A stretch of 64,000 nucleotides of DNA from Ahaetulla prasina (taxonomy: Eukaryota > Chordata > Lepidosauria > Squamata > Colubridae). Made by a program: the position numbers and the translations under genes. The number at the start of each line of letters is the position of its first letter. The stretch's first letter is position 1. This document shows, piece after piece, positions 22,180 to 34,689 of this stretch. The notes beneath the pieces are model-generated. The model worked only from the letters and a program-made list of their open reading frames with translations. It made no database searches and had not been told where the DNA came from. The stretch spans positions 53,703,409-53,767,408 of the forward strand of contig NC_080546.1 in assembly GCF_028640845.1 (NCBI RefSeq), read 5' to 3'.

Positions 22180-23790
22180 TTCCATATTCCATCCTTATAC
22201 TTTCTCATTCCATCTCATATTCCATCTCAACCCTATGAGATGGTTTTGGCTGAGAAAGAGTGATTCAGTGAAGTACTAGAGTTATATCTGATATAGTTCT
22301 GAACTTCTAAAAGAGCTCATACTTGCAGAATTAATAAACCATTCTACCATTGGTCAAAAGGCAGCCTGTCTCTGACTAGAGGAAAAACAAACTATTATAA
22401 TATCTAACAGAATGTTATCTTAAGATTGCCACCTTTCTAAGCAAAATTTCTAATTTATATCTTTACTTTTATAGTTTTTCCACTTTCCAACATACCTTGC
22501 TAACAAATACAAGAATGTCAAAAAAATCGATTATGGTCTAAAGCTTGAAAGCATCATTACTATTTCATTGTCTCCTTTCCAATTTGCTTTAATAGTTTGC
22601 TTTCTTAATTAAGAATTCATATGAGGTAACATTTCCAACATTTTCACTAACATTTTGGTTGTAAAATCTTTTGGTAAATTAATATAATTCATTTTTTGTA
22701 TTTGATCAACATTGATACCTGCTCAAATTATAATTAATTTACAAAGATGTATAAGCAGAATCCCTGGAGCAGTTCTTAGAAATTGTTTATATTTTGATAA
22801 TTTATATGCATAATATTTTTAAAATAACTGTCAGGGGTTAATGGAAACATTTTGCTGTTACAAAGATCTCTAAATGGCTCAATCAAGAAGATAAAATATG
22901 ATTAAAATCAAAATGAACAAATTAAAAAATAAATGAAAACAATAATTTGAATAGAAAACAATTAAGATCTTTCTACTGTATATGGGGATTATAAAAGAAC
23001 TATAAACCAGCTATAAAGTTTAGGTTTTTCAAGAGGAACAGTCTTGATTGAAAATTACTTTATAAGGAACTACATTATTGCATTTACATATATTATTGTC
23101 TCTTTGTCTTTGGCTTAGAAGAATAATTAATAGGCAACACAGTTCAGAAAGACAATACTGAAAATATAATTATATGAATATTATATGGTGGATGACAAAG
23201 AAATAAAATTCACAAAACCAGAATGAGATAGTGATATTGTCATAATTAATTTCAAGGTATATTCCAAAAGATATATTTACAAATAATCAATTCCGAGTAT
23301 TATAAGTGTCTTTTAGGAATTGTTATCTTAACTGATTAAATTTTGAATAAGTATTAATTTCTTGGAAGTCTGTATCAAATCAGGGAACTGTATAGAATAG
23401 ATATTTGGTTTACTGTTAGTTTTGCTCTTACGGTTAGTTTTGTAATCTATCCATTTCTAGCAGAAAATAATAGTATATTTGATTTCAAAACAATACCACA
23501 CAATTTCTTAATCTTCTTAAAATTAATCTTATCACTAGCAAGAAAGAAACACAAGACTGTTTGAAGTGATACTGAACATATAGTTTCATCAGAGGTAAAC
23601 ATTACATATATCGGACTGAATAAGCAAGAAATAGGAAAAAATCGTAGGATTTTACAGCTAAGTCTAAACTGAACTATGAGAAAGTTAAACAAGATTTATA
23701 GTTATCGATCCAAAATGTTAATTATTATGTGTTTAACATCTACTAACTGTATTTTGTTACAGCACTATTTTATGATGCTTTCTTTTTTTC
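22180..23790. other. Unassigned AT-rich stretch
   Basis: No recognisable gene or repeat on either strand. If the segment at 23806 is an exon, this would be intron. Confidence 0.45.
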
Positions 23791-23808
23791 TTAATGTGTA
23801 CTGCTCAG

Positions 23809-24018
23809 GTAGCCAACCTGAGAATTTTGACCAAATCTGATATTGAACAACTTGGTTTTGTCTGCAGCAGTGCTCCAAAAATTAAAAATTATAGTTTCAA
23901 GAGGAAACAAGTGGAAATTTCATCATATATAGTAAAAGAGTTCCCACTACAAGACTATAATGCAGCACTTCTAGATTTGCTCCTGATATTAAATGACCAA
24001 AGATTTGAAAGGGAATAA
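23809..24018 (+). CDS. Possible terminal coding exon of an unidentified gene
   Basis: A pyrimidine-rich run (CTTTCTTTTTTTCTTAATG) leads to CTGCTCAG at 23801-23808, a plausible 3' splice site. From there an open frame of about 70 codons runs to TAA at 24016. It reads VANLRILTKSDIEQLGFVCS, followed by KNYSFKRKQVEISSYIVKEF and DYNAALLDLLLILNDQ, with balanced composition unlike the surrounding AT-rich noise. AATAAA occurs about 415 bases downstream at 24434. I do not recognise the protein. LTKSDIEQLGF faintly resembles the helix wording of SAM-type domains, which is only an impression. It could be a chance open frame. Confidence 0.3.
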   Translation, partial: VANLRILTKSDIEQLGFVCSSAPKIKNYSFKRKQVEISSYIVKEFPLQDYNAALLDLLLILNDQRFERE

Positions 24019-24433
24019 GGAGAATTAAAGAGGACTGTGACTATAAAATGACTAGTACTCACATTGGCTACGCTTCTTCCAAGAAGAGAAGCAGCACACT
24101 TTTGCTAGGAAAAACCAATTAGGGCTATTTCTCATAGCCTTATACCAATTAGTTGAAAAATTGGTATAACTAAAGGTTTCTTTTTTTTATTTTTTCTCCT
24201 TTATTTTGTATATATTTGGATCAATTTTAGAAATGTCTTCTAAATTATATGTTTAGGATATGCAATTCATTTTCACTAGGTACTCTCACTATAGGTACTA
24301 GGTACTTCTTCACTGGGTACTTCTTCAAATGCTATGATCACTTACCGGTTCTTACATGTATTGTTTTTTAACGTTACTTTTATTACTCAATTTCTAGTTT
24401 AATGTCTGTTGAGACTTGCCGGTTGCTGGTCTT

Positions 24434-24439
24434 AATAAA
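24434..24439 (+). promoter_or_regulatory. Candidate polyadenylation signal
   Basis: AATAAA in the right position to serve the possible terminal exon ending at 24018. In DNA this AT-rich such hexamers are frequent by chance. Confidence 0.2.
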
Positions 24440-24444
24440 AAAAT

Positions 24445-25840
24445 AACTCATTTCAAATTTTTCCTTGGAATTCCACATACGTGTAGAAAGACACTAGAGG
24501 CGTGAGTAAAAAAATAACAGCAGAACTGTGAAATCAAGATTTCTTCATTCCACACATTGCTCAGAAGGAATCTATTCTATTTGAGAATAATGAAATTGTC
24601 ACATTAGTGAAAAAATCATACACCTGAAATAATGTCACTGAAAACCTGTGCTTTTCTGAATGAAATTTTAATAGTAGAAAAATATGGCATTTTTTCCTAA
24701 CATATTTGAAAATTAAATGTAAAATTACAATTGAGAATTGTGTCAAAGTATTGTAATAATGAAACTATGAAACATGACAATCAAAAGAACATTTGAGTTT
24801 ATATAATAGACATTGCATATGTAGATTTATAAACTGAGATTTAAAAAAAGGAGAAAATGTTTAACTTGGTACAATTTTTTATTTTTTTAAAAGAATTAAA
24901 ATGAAACATTTAGAGACTTATCTATGAAATCAAAGACATGATACCTGTATTAAAAGATACAAATACAATTACACAAATAATACTGAGCATAAATACTCAA
25001 ATATAATTTGAATGCTTCACTGTATAATGTAAGGTCTCTGATATATTTAAGCAATTCCATTAGTAGTCAGTAGAATAGAAAGTACTTTTTAAAAATATCT
25101 TCTAAATATTTTTAGCAAACAATAAAAGTTTATGCTATTAGCTAGCAATTTTGTCATAAAATATCATAAAACATTATCACGAACACCATTTATATGTCTG
25201 GTGATTTCATGCTAATAAGAAGTCCAATCATTAAGATTATACTGTCTCCATTTCAGTCATTCTGCATTAAAATATTTTCATTGGAAAATATTATTTGCTT
25301 CTTGAAAATATTTTATGAAAAATAATTGTTTACAACATGGTTGTATCACTCATAAGTTTAGTTACTTGAATTCAATTTTTGAATTCATTGGAGCTAATTT
25401 TCCATTTCTGTCTTTGAACCAGGTGGTTTCCATTTCCCTAACACAATAGTCTCCTGACCCTCTAAAAATTATGTGAGACAGGGATATGCTTTCATGCAGA
25501 TTTCATATGCTGCAGAGCTTGCAGAAGAGCATTCTCCCAAACTGTTTCAAGAACAAAGACTTCATGTGACTCGGAGCAGCCTCAGGTAGACTGTGGGGAG
25601 GCTGTCAACAGAAAAGGAATACTGCCTGAAAATAAGTGGTGCACAGCCACTTCTTGGGGAGTACTGGGCCATGGGGCAACTGCACCTTGGGGAATGGCAT
25701 AAGTAAGCCTTTTTGAGTGGCAGCAGTGATAATAGAGCTGAAGTCAAGGCCCAGGTCTCTACTTCTGCTCAGAAATTACTTTGCCCATTGTTCAGAGCGG
25801 CCTATACGGGGAAAGTTAATTGTTTCTCTTTTGTTTGTTT
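24445..25840. other. Unassigned stretch
   Basis: AT-rich until about 25380, then of more balanced composition. I see no recognisable gene or element. Confidence 0.45.
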
Positions 25841-25869
25841 GAACAGGGTCACATGCCAGCAAAGTCAAG

Positions 25870-25925
25870 TTAGGCATTTTCCAGAGTTTTGACACACTGA
25901 GCCCAAAAGGTTCATCATCACTGCC
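25870..25925. mobile_element. End fragment of the CAGTGATGG hAT family
   Basis: GAGTTTTGACACACTGAG and AAAAGGTTCATCATCACTG resemble the right end of the element at 8546-9026 (AAAAAGGTTAGCCATCACTG). The left end is not recognisable. Confidence 0.5.
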
Positions 25926-26644
25926 CTGGTATCTGACTGGCCTTTGTTTTTATGTATATGCACTTGATGGCAGAAGGGGTGCACGCTCACATTTTTGGTT
26001 CTGGGCGAACCAGTTGTTACAGTGTGTGACATCCACCTCTGCTTGATGGTGAATATAATACTAGCATATGGATCTTTGGTTTCTTAAACCAATATACTTT
26101 GTTATTACTACTTGAAATTGTTTTTTTTTAAAAAAACCATTCCTACTGAATTTATTCTTCCATAAATATCCATTATGTATCTGGACTATGGGTGAAGCAT
26201 TTTCCAGCAGTTCTCAAATCTAGGCTAGGAAAAATCCTATGACCCTGTGGATTTAAGGAGGAAATGGAAGAATGTGGCATGGAAGTCCCTAATGGCAATA
26301 AAAGGAGGTGACTGACAATAAACAGGAGAATGAGCTTCCGTGTCTGTCCGCACTGAATTCTTTAAACTCCAATTTAGCTCTAATTACAAGGATAGACAGT
26401 GAGATATATTGGTAGTTCTAACTATGGCAGCAATGGCAAGAGTAAATTTCCATTATTACTCCAACTGGATTGTTCTGACAGGCATCTATCATCTATTATC
26501 TGATTAGAGTGATGGATTAGAGAAAATCCCACCTTCCCCCTCCACAACTTGCTCCTGTCCTCCCCAACCTCCAGCTGTAAATTTTTCCTGATTGTCATGT
26601 CATTAATACAAACCTACATGTAAATTAGAACTGTATGAATATTG

Positions 26645-26700
26645 TTGTCTGTCTGTCTGTCTCCATCTCTCCATCTCTCTATCTATCGGTATCTATCTTT
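26645..26700. repeat. GTCT/ATCT tetranucleotide microsatellite
   Basis: A run of GTCT units passes into CCATCTCT and CTATCTATC. It lies at the 3' edge of the minus-strand L2 remnant and may be its decayed tail. Confidence 0.8.
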
Positions 26701-27690
26701 TTAGGACCTTCCATTCTACAAAAGCATGAGTCTGGGCAGTATACAACAGTTAATTTGAAAGAAAATTATATATAAGTATATAAACACAGTCATCATTAAA
26801 AACAACACAAATTATAAAAAGCACCCCAGCAAAGGATGTTAATCATATGAAAGGAACCATAGCAAGATATGCCTGTTCCTTAGGACCCCTTGGCCTAATG
26901 GCATACCCAAAGATTTGCAGGATGAAGCTAACCTCACTTCCAGGGGGAGAATATTCGATAAGATGGGTGCCATGGGAAAGAAGGGACTCACCATGTATAA
27001 TCCTCTAGCAGACAGGTTCCACAGCATGCCTTCTCTGCCAGATTGGATAAGGTGAGCAGATATAATTAGTTCTTCTATGCCATGAAGATCAAAAACAGTA
27101 CCTTAAACTGGACCGAGAAACTAAATAATAACCAACACAGTTTGTGGAGCACAGTGGTAATGTAATATTCAATGGGCACATATAAGTGACCAGACCACTA
27201 GATTTTGCACCAACCAAAGCTTTTATATACTCTGCCCAATGTGGAGCAAATTATAGAAGTCCAAAAAGAAGGTGAGTTGGACATGAGTGACAGTGAACAA
27301 AGCCCCTCCCCAATCCAGGAACAGGATAGCAACTAATCAGGACACAGCACAAATCACATCTGCTACTCTTCAAGCAGTGGTTGTGAGTCAAGGAGAACCC
27401 TAAATATCTCGTTGAATTTTCTGGGACAGTGCTATCCCATCCAACACTAAAGGTGGCAGAGTCCTAAAACTGGAAGGCCCCCAAATGTGAACCCACTTAA
27501 TCTTGCCTGGCTTCAGCTGAAGCCTGTTGTTCCCAATTTAAATTCTCACAGCCTCCAGGCAACTGGATGAGATGTTTACAGGATTGGGAATAGATGATAC
27601 CTTTCCTACCCATAGTGATAATTAGCTCACCCAGCAGCCTCATGTAGACATTTAATAGGAGAAGAGAGTATTAAGCCTTGTAGCACCCCA
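26700..27690 (-). pseudogene. Old L2-clade LINE remnant
   Basis: Minus-strand translation with frameshifts gives APQGLILSPLLLNVYMRLLG near 27680 (RT motif B), SSSCLEAVRI and GNNRLQLKPGKI near 27540, LPPLVLDGIAL near 27460 and VTHVQLTFFLDFYNLLHIG near 27270. The same order appears in the younger L2 copies of this window (CTVTHALVISRLDYCNALYMG). Divergence is much greater, so this is an older subfamily or copy. No frame survives. Confidence 0.8.
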
Positions 27691-27721
27691 AATAGAAGGT
27701 GGCAAGAGGGAGTTTGCGACG

Positions 27722-27970
27722 GGTAAGCTCCTGTCCTCACCCCAGATCCTGCCGATGTAGCAGTTCAAAAGGATGCAAATGCAAGTAGATAAATAGGTAC
27801 CATTTCAGTGGGAAGATAAAAACACTCCATGATATCATGCTGGCCACATGACTGCAGAAATATCTTTGGACAGTGCTGGCTCAATGGCCTTTAAATAGAG
27901 ATGAGCACTGGCCCCTATAGTTGGCAACTAGCGGAGTAAAATCCTCAGGGACTCCTTTACCTTTTTTTAT
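27722..27970 (+). mobile_element. Sauria-type tRNA-derived SINE
   Basis: Body phrases AGCAGTTCAAAAGGATGCAA, TAGATAAATAGGTACC, CTGGCCACATGACTG and the terminal CTTTACCTTT match the layout of the lizard/snake Sauria SINE, which shares its 3' end with BovB. It is inserted just upstream (relative to the LINE's own direction) of the old minus-strand L2. Diverged but nearly complete. Confidence 0.8.
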
Positions 27971-27989
27971 ACATACAGTAGATCTGAAA

Positions 27990-30900
27990 AGCATAGAATA
28001 CACTGTGATTTTGTCAAGATGAAAAAGAAGGGAATATGTAAGGAATTTATATGTTCTACCTATTGAAATATAGATTGCATTTAGAATACATGGCAGCCGT
28101 TTTATACAACCACAATTACATATGAGTAATACAGTTGTATATAACGGACTAATGATTTCTTTTCAGTATTGCAGCACTTACATTATTCTTATAAATGTAA
28201 TCAATGTTTTTAATACCTAAGAAACATATGGCCTCATTTTTTCCCCAAAAGTAGTAGCTCTCCTTATGTCAGATAGCTTAAATCAATCTGTATGTAGTAC
28301 ATTAGTATACAATTAAATTAAAGAGAATTTTCAATCAAAATCTGAAATATACTTGGAACTATGCAAATGATATAATAAAATATTTCATTCCATTTGTCTT
28401 CCAATTTTATCCAAAAACTAGGGCTTATAATTTAAAATCTTATGTACTTTAAAATGATAAAATTATGGGTCTTCATTAAGTTTCAATTTTTATAATAGAA
28501 ACATAAAACTATAATATTCTAACAAAATATTCAGAAACTACTACTGGTATGTATGCCATCAACCATTATTTCACTACGGCAGCAAAAACGAAAAATCTAG
28601 CACCAATAGGATCTCTAGCCATATCCCTAAATATCTGTATCTTATCTTTAATACCACAGCAGTGAAAAATCTGTGTTTGTGAAAAAAGGTTTATCTTTAT
28701 GCATGCAGTTTCAATCAGCTCCTTTAATAGGATAATCTTATATCATACAAACGAACACAAAATGCAAAGATTATTGCATTATTAATATCAATCTGTCATC
28801 AGTAGTAACTTCCTGAGCAGAGAGAAGAGGCCCTTGATAGTCCTCTATCCACTGGGTGAGTAAATAGCATCTTATAGCAGTAGGTCATCTGGAAGTATAC
28901 AGAGTGCTCTAGAAATTTTCTATCCTTATTGGCAACAAACTACTCTAAAATATACCGGATAAATTTTTAAACCATCATTAATTTCAAAAATATGGCAATA
29001 TATTCACTATTTTTCTTGATATTGATGTTTTCTACATAAAGGTTTCTTGCATTATAAAGGATGTACTATATTGTATCTTTCAGAAAGTGCATTACTTCAC
29101 TGACGCAGATAATAAGTCTGTATTGATCTTAGTACATATCACTTCATTAAAAATAAAATTACAGCATAGGTTGTGATTATTCATATTAGTATTTGACTTT
29201 GAATTTTGTGTAATTTTCTCAGGAGTTATACTACTTCATAATTCAACTTTCTTTTAACATGATAACCGAAAAATGAGAAACAACTGAACTGAAATATTTA
29301 AAAACAAAGAGAAAATTGTATGTGGCAAATATTACTCAATTTTATTTGTCACTAAATACAGAGAAAAAATTAGAGAGTAAGTTAAGGCAGTTGACACAAA
29401 GAGGGTAAAAAGCAGTGAATTACAGTGTTTGCTTAATACTGGAATAAAAACAGTGATGAAAAATGTTGAATGCATTCATAATAAAAGATTCTTTCCAACT
29501 ATTTCCTAGCTATATCAGGCAAAAAGAGATTGAATGTGCAATATAACAAGAAGAAAAATTCTGAAGTTTTCTCCATTTTCTATTAAAACCTTCCCACTAT
29601 GAATTCAGGGAAAAAATATGCAGAAAGTGAGGGAATCTTACTAATAAGGTGCTCTTGCTCTTCATTTTATATTCTTATTTTAATTATTTTAATTATTTTA
29701 ATTATTTTAATTATTTTAATTATTTTATTATTTTATTGCTTTATTTCAACCCTATGTCTTTCCTGCTTTATTTACTTATAAGTATTTGCTTACAAATATA
29801 TACACACACACAGAGTAAATTGCTGAAGTTCCTGTAGGTTTATCATTATATATATTTACTTCTCTTAGATATCCATAAGGTTCCAAGCATTAATATTACA
29901 CATAATCTTATTTCACTAAATTTCCAAATGTTTCAATCTCCTGTTTTTTATGATTAAACATGTATAAAACAAATTTATTTGTACTGAAAATCAGAAAATT
30001 GTTAACAACCATTCACAGTGAAATGTAAAAGAAATGTGGAAAAATTCATTTAGATGTATCTATTAATGTGCTTTTCTAAAACTACCTTCAATGCTGCATA
30101 GTTATTTTACACATACATTTTTAATATTAGACATTCAAACACTGCATTAAAGAATAACAAAAGCTAAACTCTCCCTTGGAGGTAATAATTTTCATTGTTG
30201 CCAGGTCAGTGATTCAGATTTCACAAGGCAATCCCTGACTACAAAACAGCAAGCCTTTTTTTAGGTCATGAGGTCCTGTAAGGGGCTTTTCAGAAGCCAA
30301 GCATAAAAGTCTTGAAATAACAAGCAAAAACACAGGTTTCTTAATTTACCCGGTTGGATTCCTGTAATAAGTACTTAACAACAGCAGCCCCAGAGCAACT
30401 CTGCAGTCATCAGCAAGACTATTTACCAGATGATTTAGCAAACAGATTTCCAAGGTTTTTACTTACACACATAGATAAGAAAATAAGGACCAAGCAGAAA
30501 TACCAGCATCTGTCTTCACAGTTAATTTTTCAGTACAGTCAGAAAAAGAATCAAACCTATAGAATTTTAGAAAATGTGGGCTGTTTTAAAAACCCCAGGA
30601 ACACAACAATTTTCAATAACATATCCAAAATATTAATTATTAATTACAAACAGTATATAGGAAATTGACTGCCCCAAGTCATGCCATTTTATAAAGAACT
30701 GCAAGATGATTTCTGCCTAATTTCTGGTCCTCGATTAGAGTCTTCATCAAAGCCAGTCAGTGTTGCAATGAAGAATGGAAAAATAGAATGATTTTTAATT
30801 TCATCCCTAGGCAAAATGTTTTCCCAGAAAACTTTAAAAGCTAGTGACAGTTTTCAGTTATATTTATCACTGTTCAGGATCCAATTTGAGTCGGTCACCA

Positions 30901-33080
30901 GGACCAAAAGTTTATTCTTCCAAGTGTTCAGGTTCATGCTGGAGCCCACCCTCAGGGAACTTCTCTCTCTCTCTCTCTCTCCAGAATGTGTAACCACTCT
31001 TCATTTCACTTTCCTTCTCCCATCTCCCATTTGCCATACAATTGGGGATGAAAATCCTCATATGCATGGCCCAATCTAGTTCTCTCTTCTAACTTTGCTG
31101 AATCTATTTTAGTTTGATGTCCAATAGCACTAAGTAAACAGGCATTCAAGAATTAGAAAATAAGAAAGCAGTAACATGTTGAAAAAGAAACCCTAATATT
31201 TGGCGTTGGTTTCCACTATATATACTGCCAAAAAAAAAAAAAAGGAAGGAGGGGAAATTGTATCCCAACAAAGCAGTGTAAAGATTGACAGAGGAAGAAA
31301 AAAAGTGAAGAATACACTTAAACTATTGTATATCAATAACACTATCACTTTCAGTAACTGTAATTTGCCAAATGTTGGTGGCACTAAATTATGGGGCTTT
31401 AGAGCCCATAACTTGAAGCTAAGGGTTTGCTTGCAACCGATATGTTACAGATGATCTTCCCCTTATATTATTTTGGAGAAGTCCTTTCCAAATAACTGTA
31501 AAGCTTTCCAGTTTATTCTCATTCTCATTTGTAGTGAACAATCTGACAAGCAGGAATTTTGATGGTGAGATTCTTTCTCTTTGCAATTAGTCCCAAGGAT
31601 GTGATCTTCCGCTACTTAGCTTTTTTCATCTTTCTCGCATGTTGTTTAAGTTCCAAACAAAAACCAGCACTGTATCCATTCAACATTTGTTTTATAACAA
31701 TGCATATGAAACTGCTACAGGTTTCCAAAAATATTTCTGTAAATAATGCAAGATACTAGTGATCTGCAGCTTGCAAGCTTCCCCTTTTTAAAAAAACAGT
31801 AAAATAATCTGTAAAAAGTGACTCAAGAGTAGCTACAATAAACTTTTTTTAAAAAAAATACAATTATTTAAACAAAAAAATACATCTATTTAAACAAAAT
31901 AGAAAAAAATGAGAAAAAGGATGTAAAAAATAAGTAAAACCAAAAACATAGTTATAAAAATAGGATTTTTATACAGATGTATTCGTATGTAATATGTGTG
32001 CACATATACATATACATACATACACCAGGTTTGGCTATGGTCATAAAATCTGATACAACTGTTTGAATAAAGGAAGATGTGGAATTATTTCATTCCATGA
32101 CCAATCTCTAGAAACATTTCAAAACTCCTTTTTATCACTTTGATCAAAGCCAATGACACGTCAATAGATTTCTTTCTTTCTTCCCACTGTAGCATTATCT
32201 CAAAGTTGGTTTTCAAAGGCTGGAAGATCCCTCTAAGAAACATTTGAGACTGCGGAAATGATTATAAGGGGAAGGAAAAATTATTTATTTAACATTTCCA
32301 TTCACATAAGCAGTTCTTTCAGCAGAAACATGCCATCCAAATATACCCCCAATTTTTAGGGCAAATTGTGAAGCTTAATATGGTATCTAATTTATAACGG
32401 AATGGTCTTTGAGATTTCTTCAGACAAACTCTTATGTCTTACTAAAGTCAGTGTACTGTAAACTAATAAAATATATATTTATTAGAAAAAGTACAGAGAG
32501 CAATAAAATGAGCTTTAAAGTGTACATTCAGGGCAAAAGTTTGACTCAAATCAAGTATTGCTATTCTTGTAAATGTAGCTTATGAGGATGATTATAAAAG
32601 AATATATAATCCTTATACATTGCTTTTTTCTAGTCTTTTTTCATATTAGTTAATTCTTCATATCTTTATTAAGATGAATTATGTTGTTAGCAAAATATGA
32701 AGATAAACTTTAACATCTGTATATATAGCAAAGTATAAGGAATTCTTTTGGTAGAATTAAGTTAGACTTTTTCATATTGGCTACTGGTTCTGCCAATAGT
32801 TACATTCCCAACTTCATGAAAGAACAAACTTGAAAATGATTAAAATTTGATTTTTACAACATTGTATTAAAATTACATTGGTAATTAAACAAATATATTA
32901 ATTGGAGTTGTAAAAAGCAATTTATTTTCAAAAGCCTTCAGCAAAACTAAACATTTTTAATATAAATTACTTCTTGGCATGCAATTCTTATCAAAAATTT
33001 GAAGCACTAAACAATGACTTTCTAAGTCTGAAAAATTTAGAACGCACATTTAAAACATTAAAATAAAAAAATATTTTTTA
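27990..33080. other. Long unassigned AT-rich stretch
   Basis: No gene or transposon protein recognised over 5 kb. Visible structure is limited to the 9-bp repeat at 29675, a TC run at 30961-30982 and an A-run at 31230. Positions 29180-29227 are nearly identical to 45030-45077 (see findings). Open frames at 30354-30668 and 30816-31079 have no recognisable domains. Confidence 0.5.
29675..29740. repeat. 9-bp tandem repeat, TTATTTTAA x5
   Basis: Five perfect consecutive 9-mers followed by two degenerate 8-bp copies. Confidence 0.92.
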
Positions 33081-33089
33081 AAAGGTATG

Positions 33090-33450
33090 TCTCATAATTC
33101 AATTGATTTTTGAATGAACTCTCCTCTCCCAATAATATTGAATGGAATTGCTCACTGTGGGAAGAATGAAACCATTGCAAAGCAATGCCCCAACTCTTAA
33201 AGGCAGTCCAATAAAATATATAGAAAATTGATGGTATAAAAATTGATGAACTGTCTAATAGACCCAACAAAGGCTTATTCCCATCAAAAACCTGATGAAG
33301 ATAATTCAACAGAACTCTGTCTATATCCCAAGTCCAGACCTGAATCCTAAATAAAATGAGTCCAAGTAGCCTGATTTCCCTAGAATATAAGCAAGAATCA
33401 GTAGGAATATTAAAATATACTTTAAAATATAAAGTGTCACAATATTTAAC
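33090..33450 (-). pseudogene. L2-clade reverse transcriptase scrap
   Basis: The minus-strand open frame (33462-33058) reads VLLNYLHQVFDGNKPLLGLLDSSSIF. This lines up with TALVALVDDLWRARDRG..VLLDLSAAF in the L2 at 42.7 kb, the motif A region. The expected FDTIDH is shifted out of frame. The rest of the frame (KSWGIALQWFHSSHS) parallels the GVGGTVYRWFSSYLS segment. Old and inactive. Confidence 0.65.
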
Positions 33451-33959
33451 ATAATAATCCATCTATACCATTCATTACCTGAATTTTCAGCCAAAGAATC
33501 TGGCTTGTGAAAGAAGCAGATACGTAGCCTGGCTCAAGATATTATTCTGGGTAGTGTACAAGAATACGCTTAACGTCAGACATTTCTAAAGTCTAAAACA
33601 GCTAGAAGTCACATAGCTTAAAAATTAATATTATTACTTCTGATAATTAGATGGCAACTAGGAATAATTCTGCAATAATAGATTTTTCCAAAGAACAATC
33701 TGGCCACAGCAATTTGTACCTATTGCAGCTTCTGCGTCTTCTTCAATCCTATACAGGTAAATTTATATTTATATGATTTAGTAATTGTACTAGTCATAAG
33801 GCACAAGTTACTACTGTATACTACTAAACTGTTTCTCCATTTATCAGGCCTAGCAGGGTATTCTACCCAGTTAGACAGATAAAAAAAACCATAGTACATA
33901 ATACAATTTCCCCAAGAACTATCTATAAACTGCTGTCTCCCCACCACCTGACCACTGCC

Positions 33960-34157
33960 AGTATCTGAGGCCTCTTCTACTCAGAGCCTGGTGGTGGCGA
34001 TGGCAGGGCTTATGAATATGGAAATCTCCTGACCATTGCTGCCTTGCCACCACTCACCCCAATGTGCTCTGCCTGCTCCACATCCACTCCCTCACCAAGC
34101 TTTCCCTCTGGACACCTGCAAAGAATTGTCCCCTCAGCAAGTTGTCCCCATGGTGAG
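33960..34157. other. GC-richer spacer
   Basis: Contains GTTGTCCCCATGGTGAGTTG and similar phrases of a locally repeated motif that continues into the duplicated segment. No gene seen. Confidence 0.4.
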
Positions 34158-34467
34158 TTGGCCATGTGGAGTTATTCTGCACTGACTTGATGGCAGCGAG
34201 ATGGCAGAGGTGAGCTGGCCATGTTGAGTTGTCCTAGATCCAAGGAGAAGAGCCAATCAGCAAATTAAATAGCTGGGCTTCTTTGATGTTACTAACTTTC
34301 ATCATCAGGAGGTGCTGCATCACTGGTTTCATCCTTATTGAGACTTTTCAGATGCATGTAGCCAGTGGTGGGATTCTACCAGTTCTAGACGGTTCGGCCA
34401 AACCATTTGTTAAATTGTCGGTTCGCCCCGCCCCTTGCCCCTCCCCTCCCCACCATTACTTACCGGT

Positions 34468-34682
34468 GTCTGTCGGTGGCCATGTGGTGCTTGGATTGGG
34501 TGGGCTGCGAGGCCGCCGACCGAAGCAGGCCTCCATCCAGGCGTCTCTCTAGCCAGCGATTAAAGCGCCTCACTGGTCATGTGGCCAGCAAGGCGCTTTA
34601 ATCGCTGGCTAGAGAGATGCTTGTATGGTGGCCTCACAGCTCACCCGATCCAAGCGCCATGCGGCTGCCGACAGTAAAGGTG
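34468..34682. repeat. Foldback hairpin inside the hAT left end
   Basis: GCGTCTCTCTAGCCAGCGAT and TTAAAGCGCCT at 34540-34570 are mirrored by AGGCGCTTTAATCGCTGGCT at 34589-34608 and AGAGAGATGC. Weaker pairing continues outward (GTGCTTGGATTGGGTG with CACCCGATCCAAGCGC). A stem of about 30 nearly perfect pairs with a 20-nt loop results. Confidence 0.9.
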
Positions 34683-34689
34683 GGGAGGG

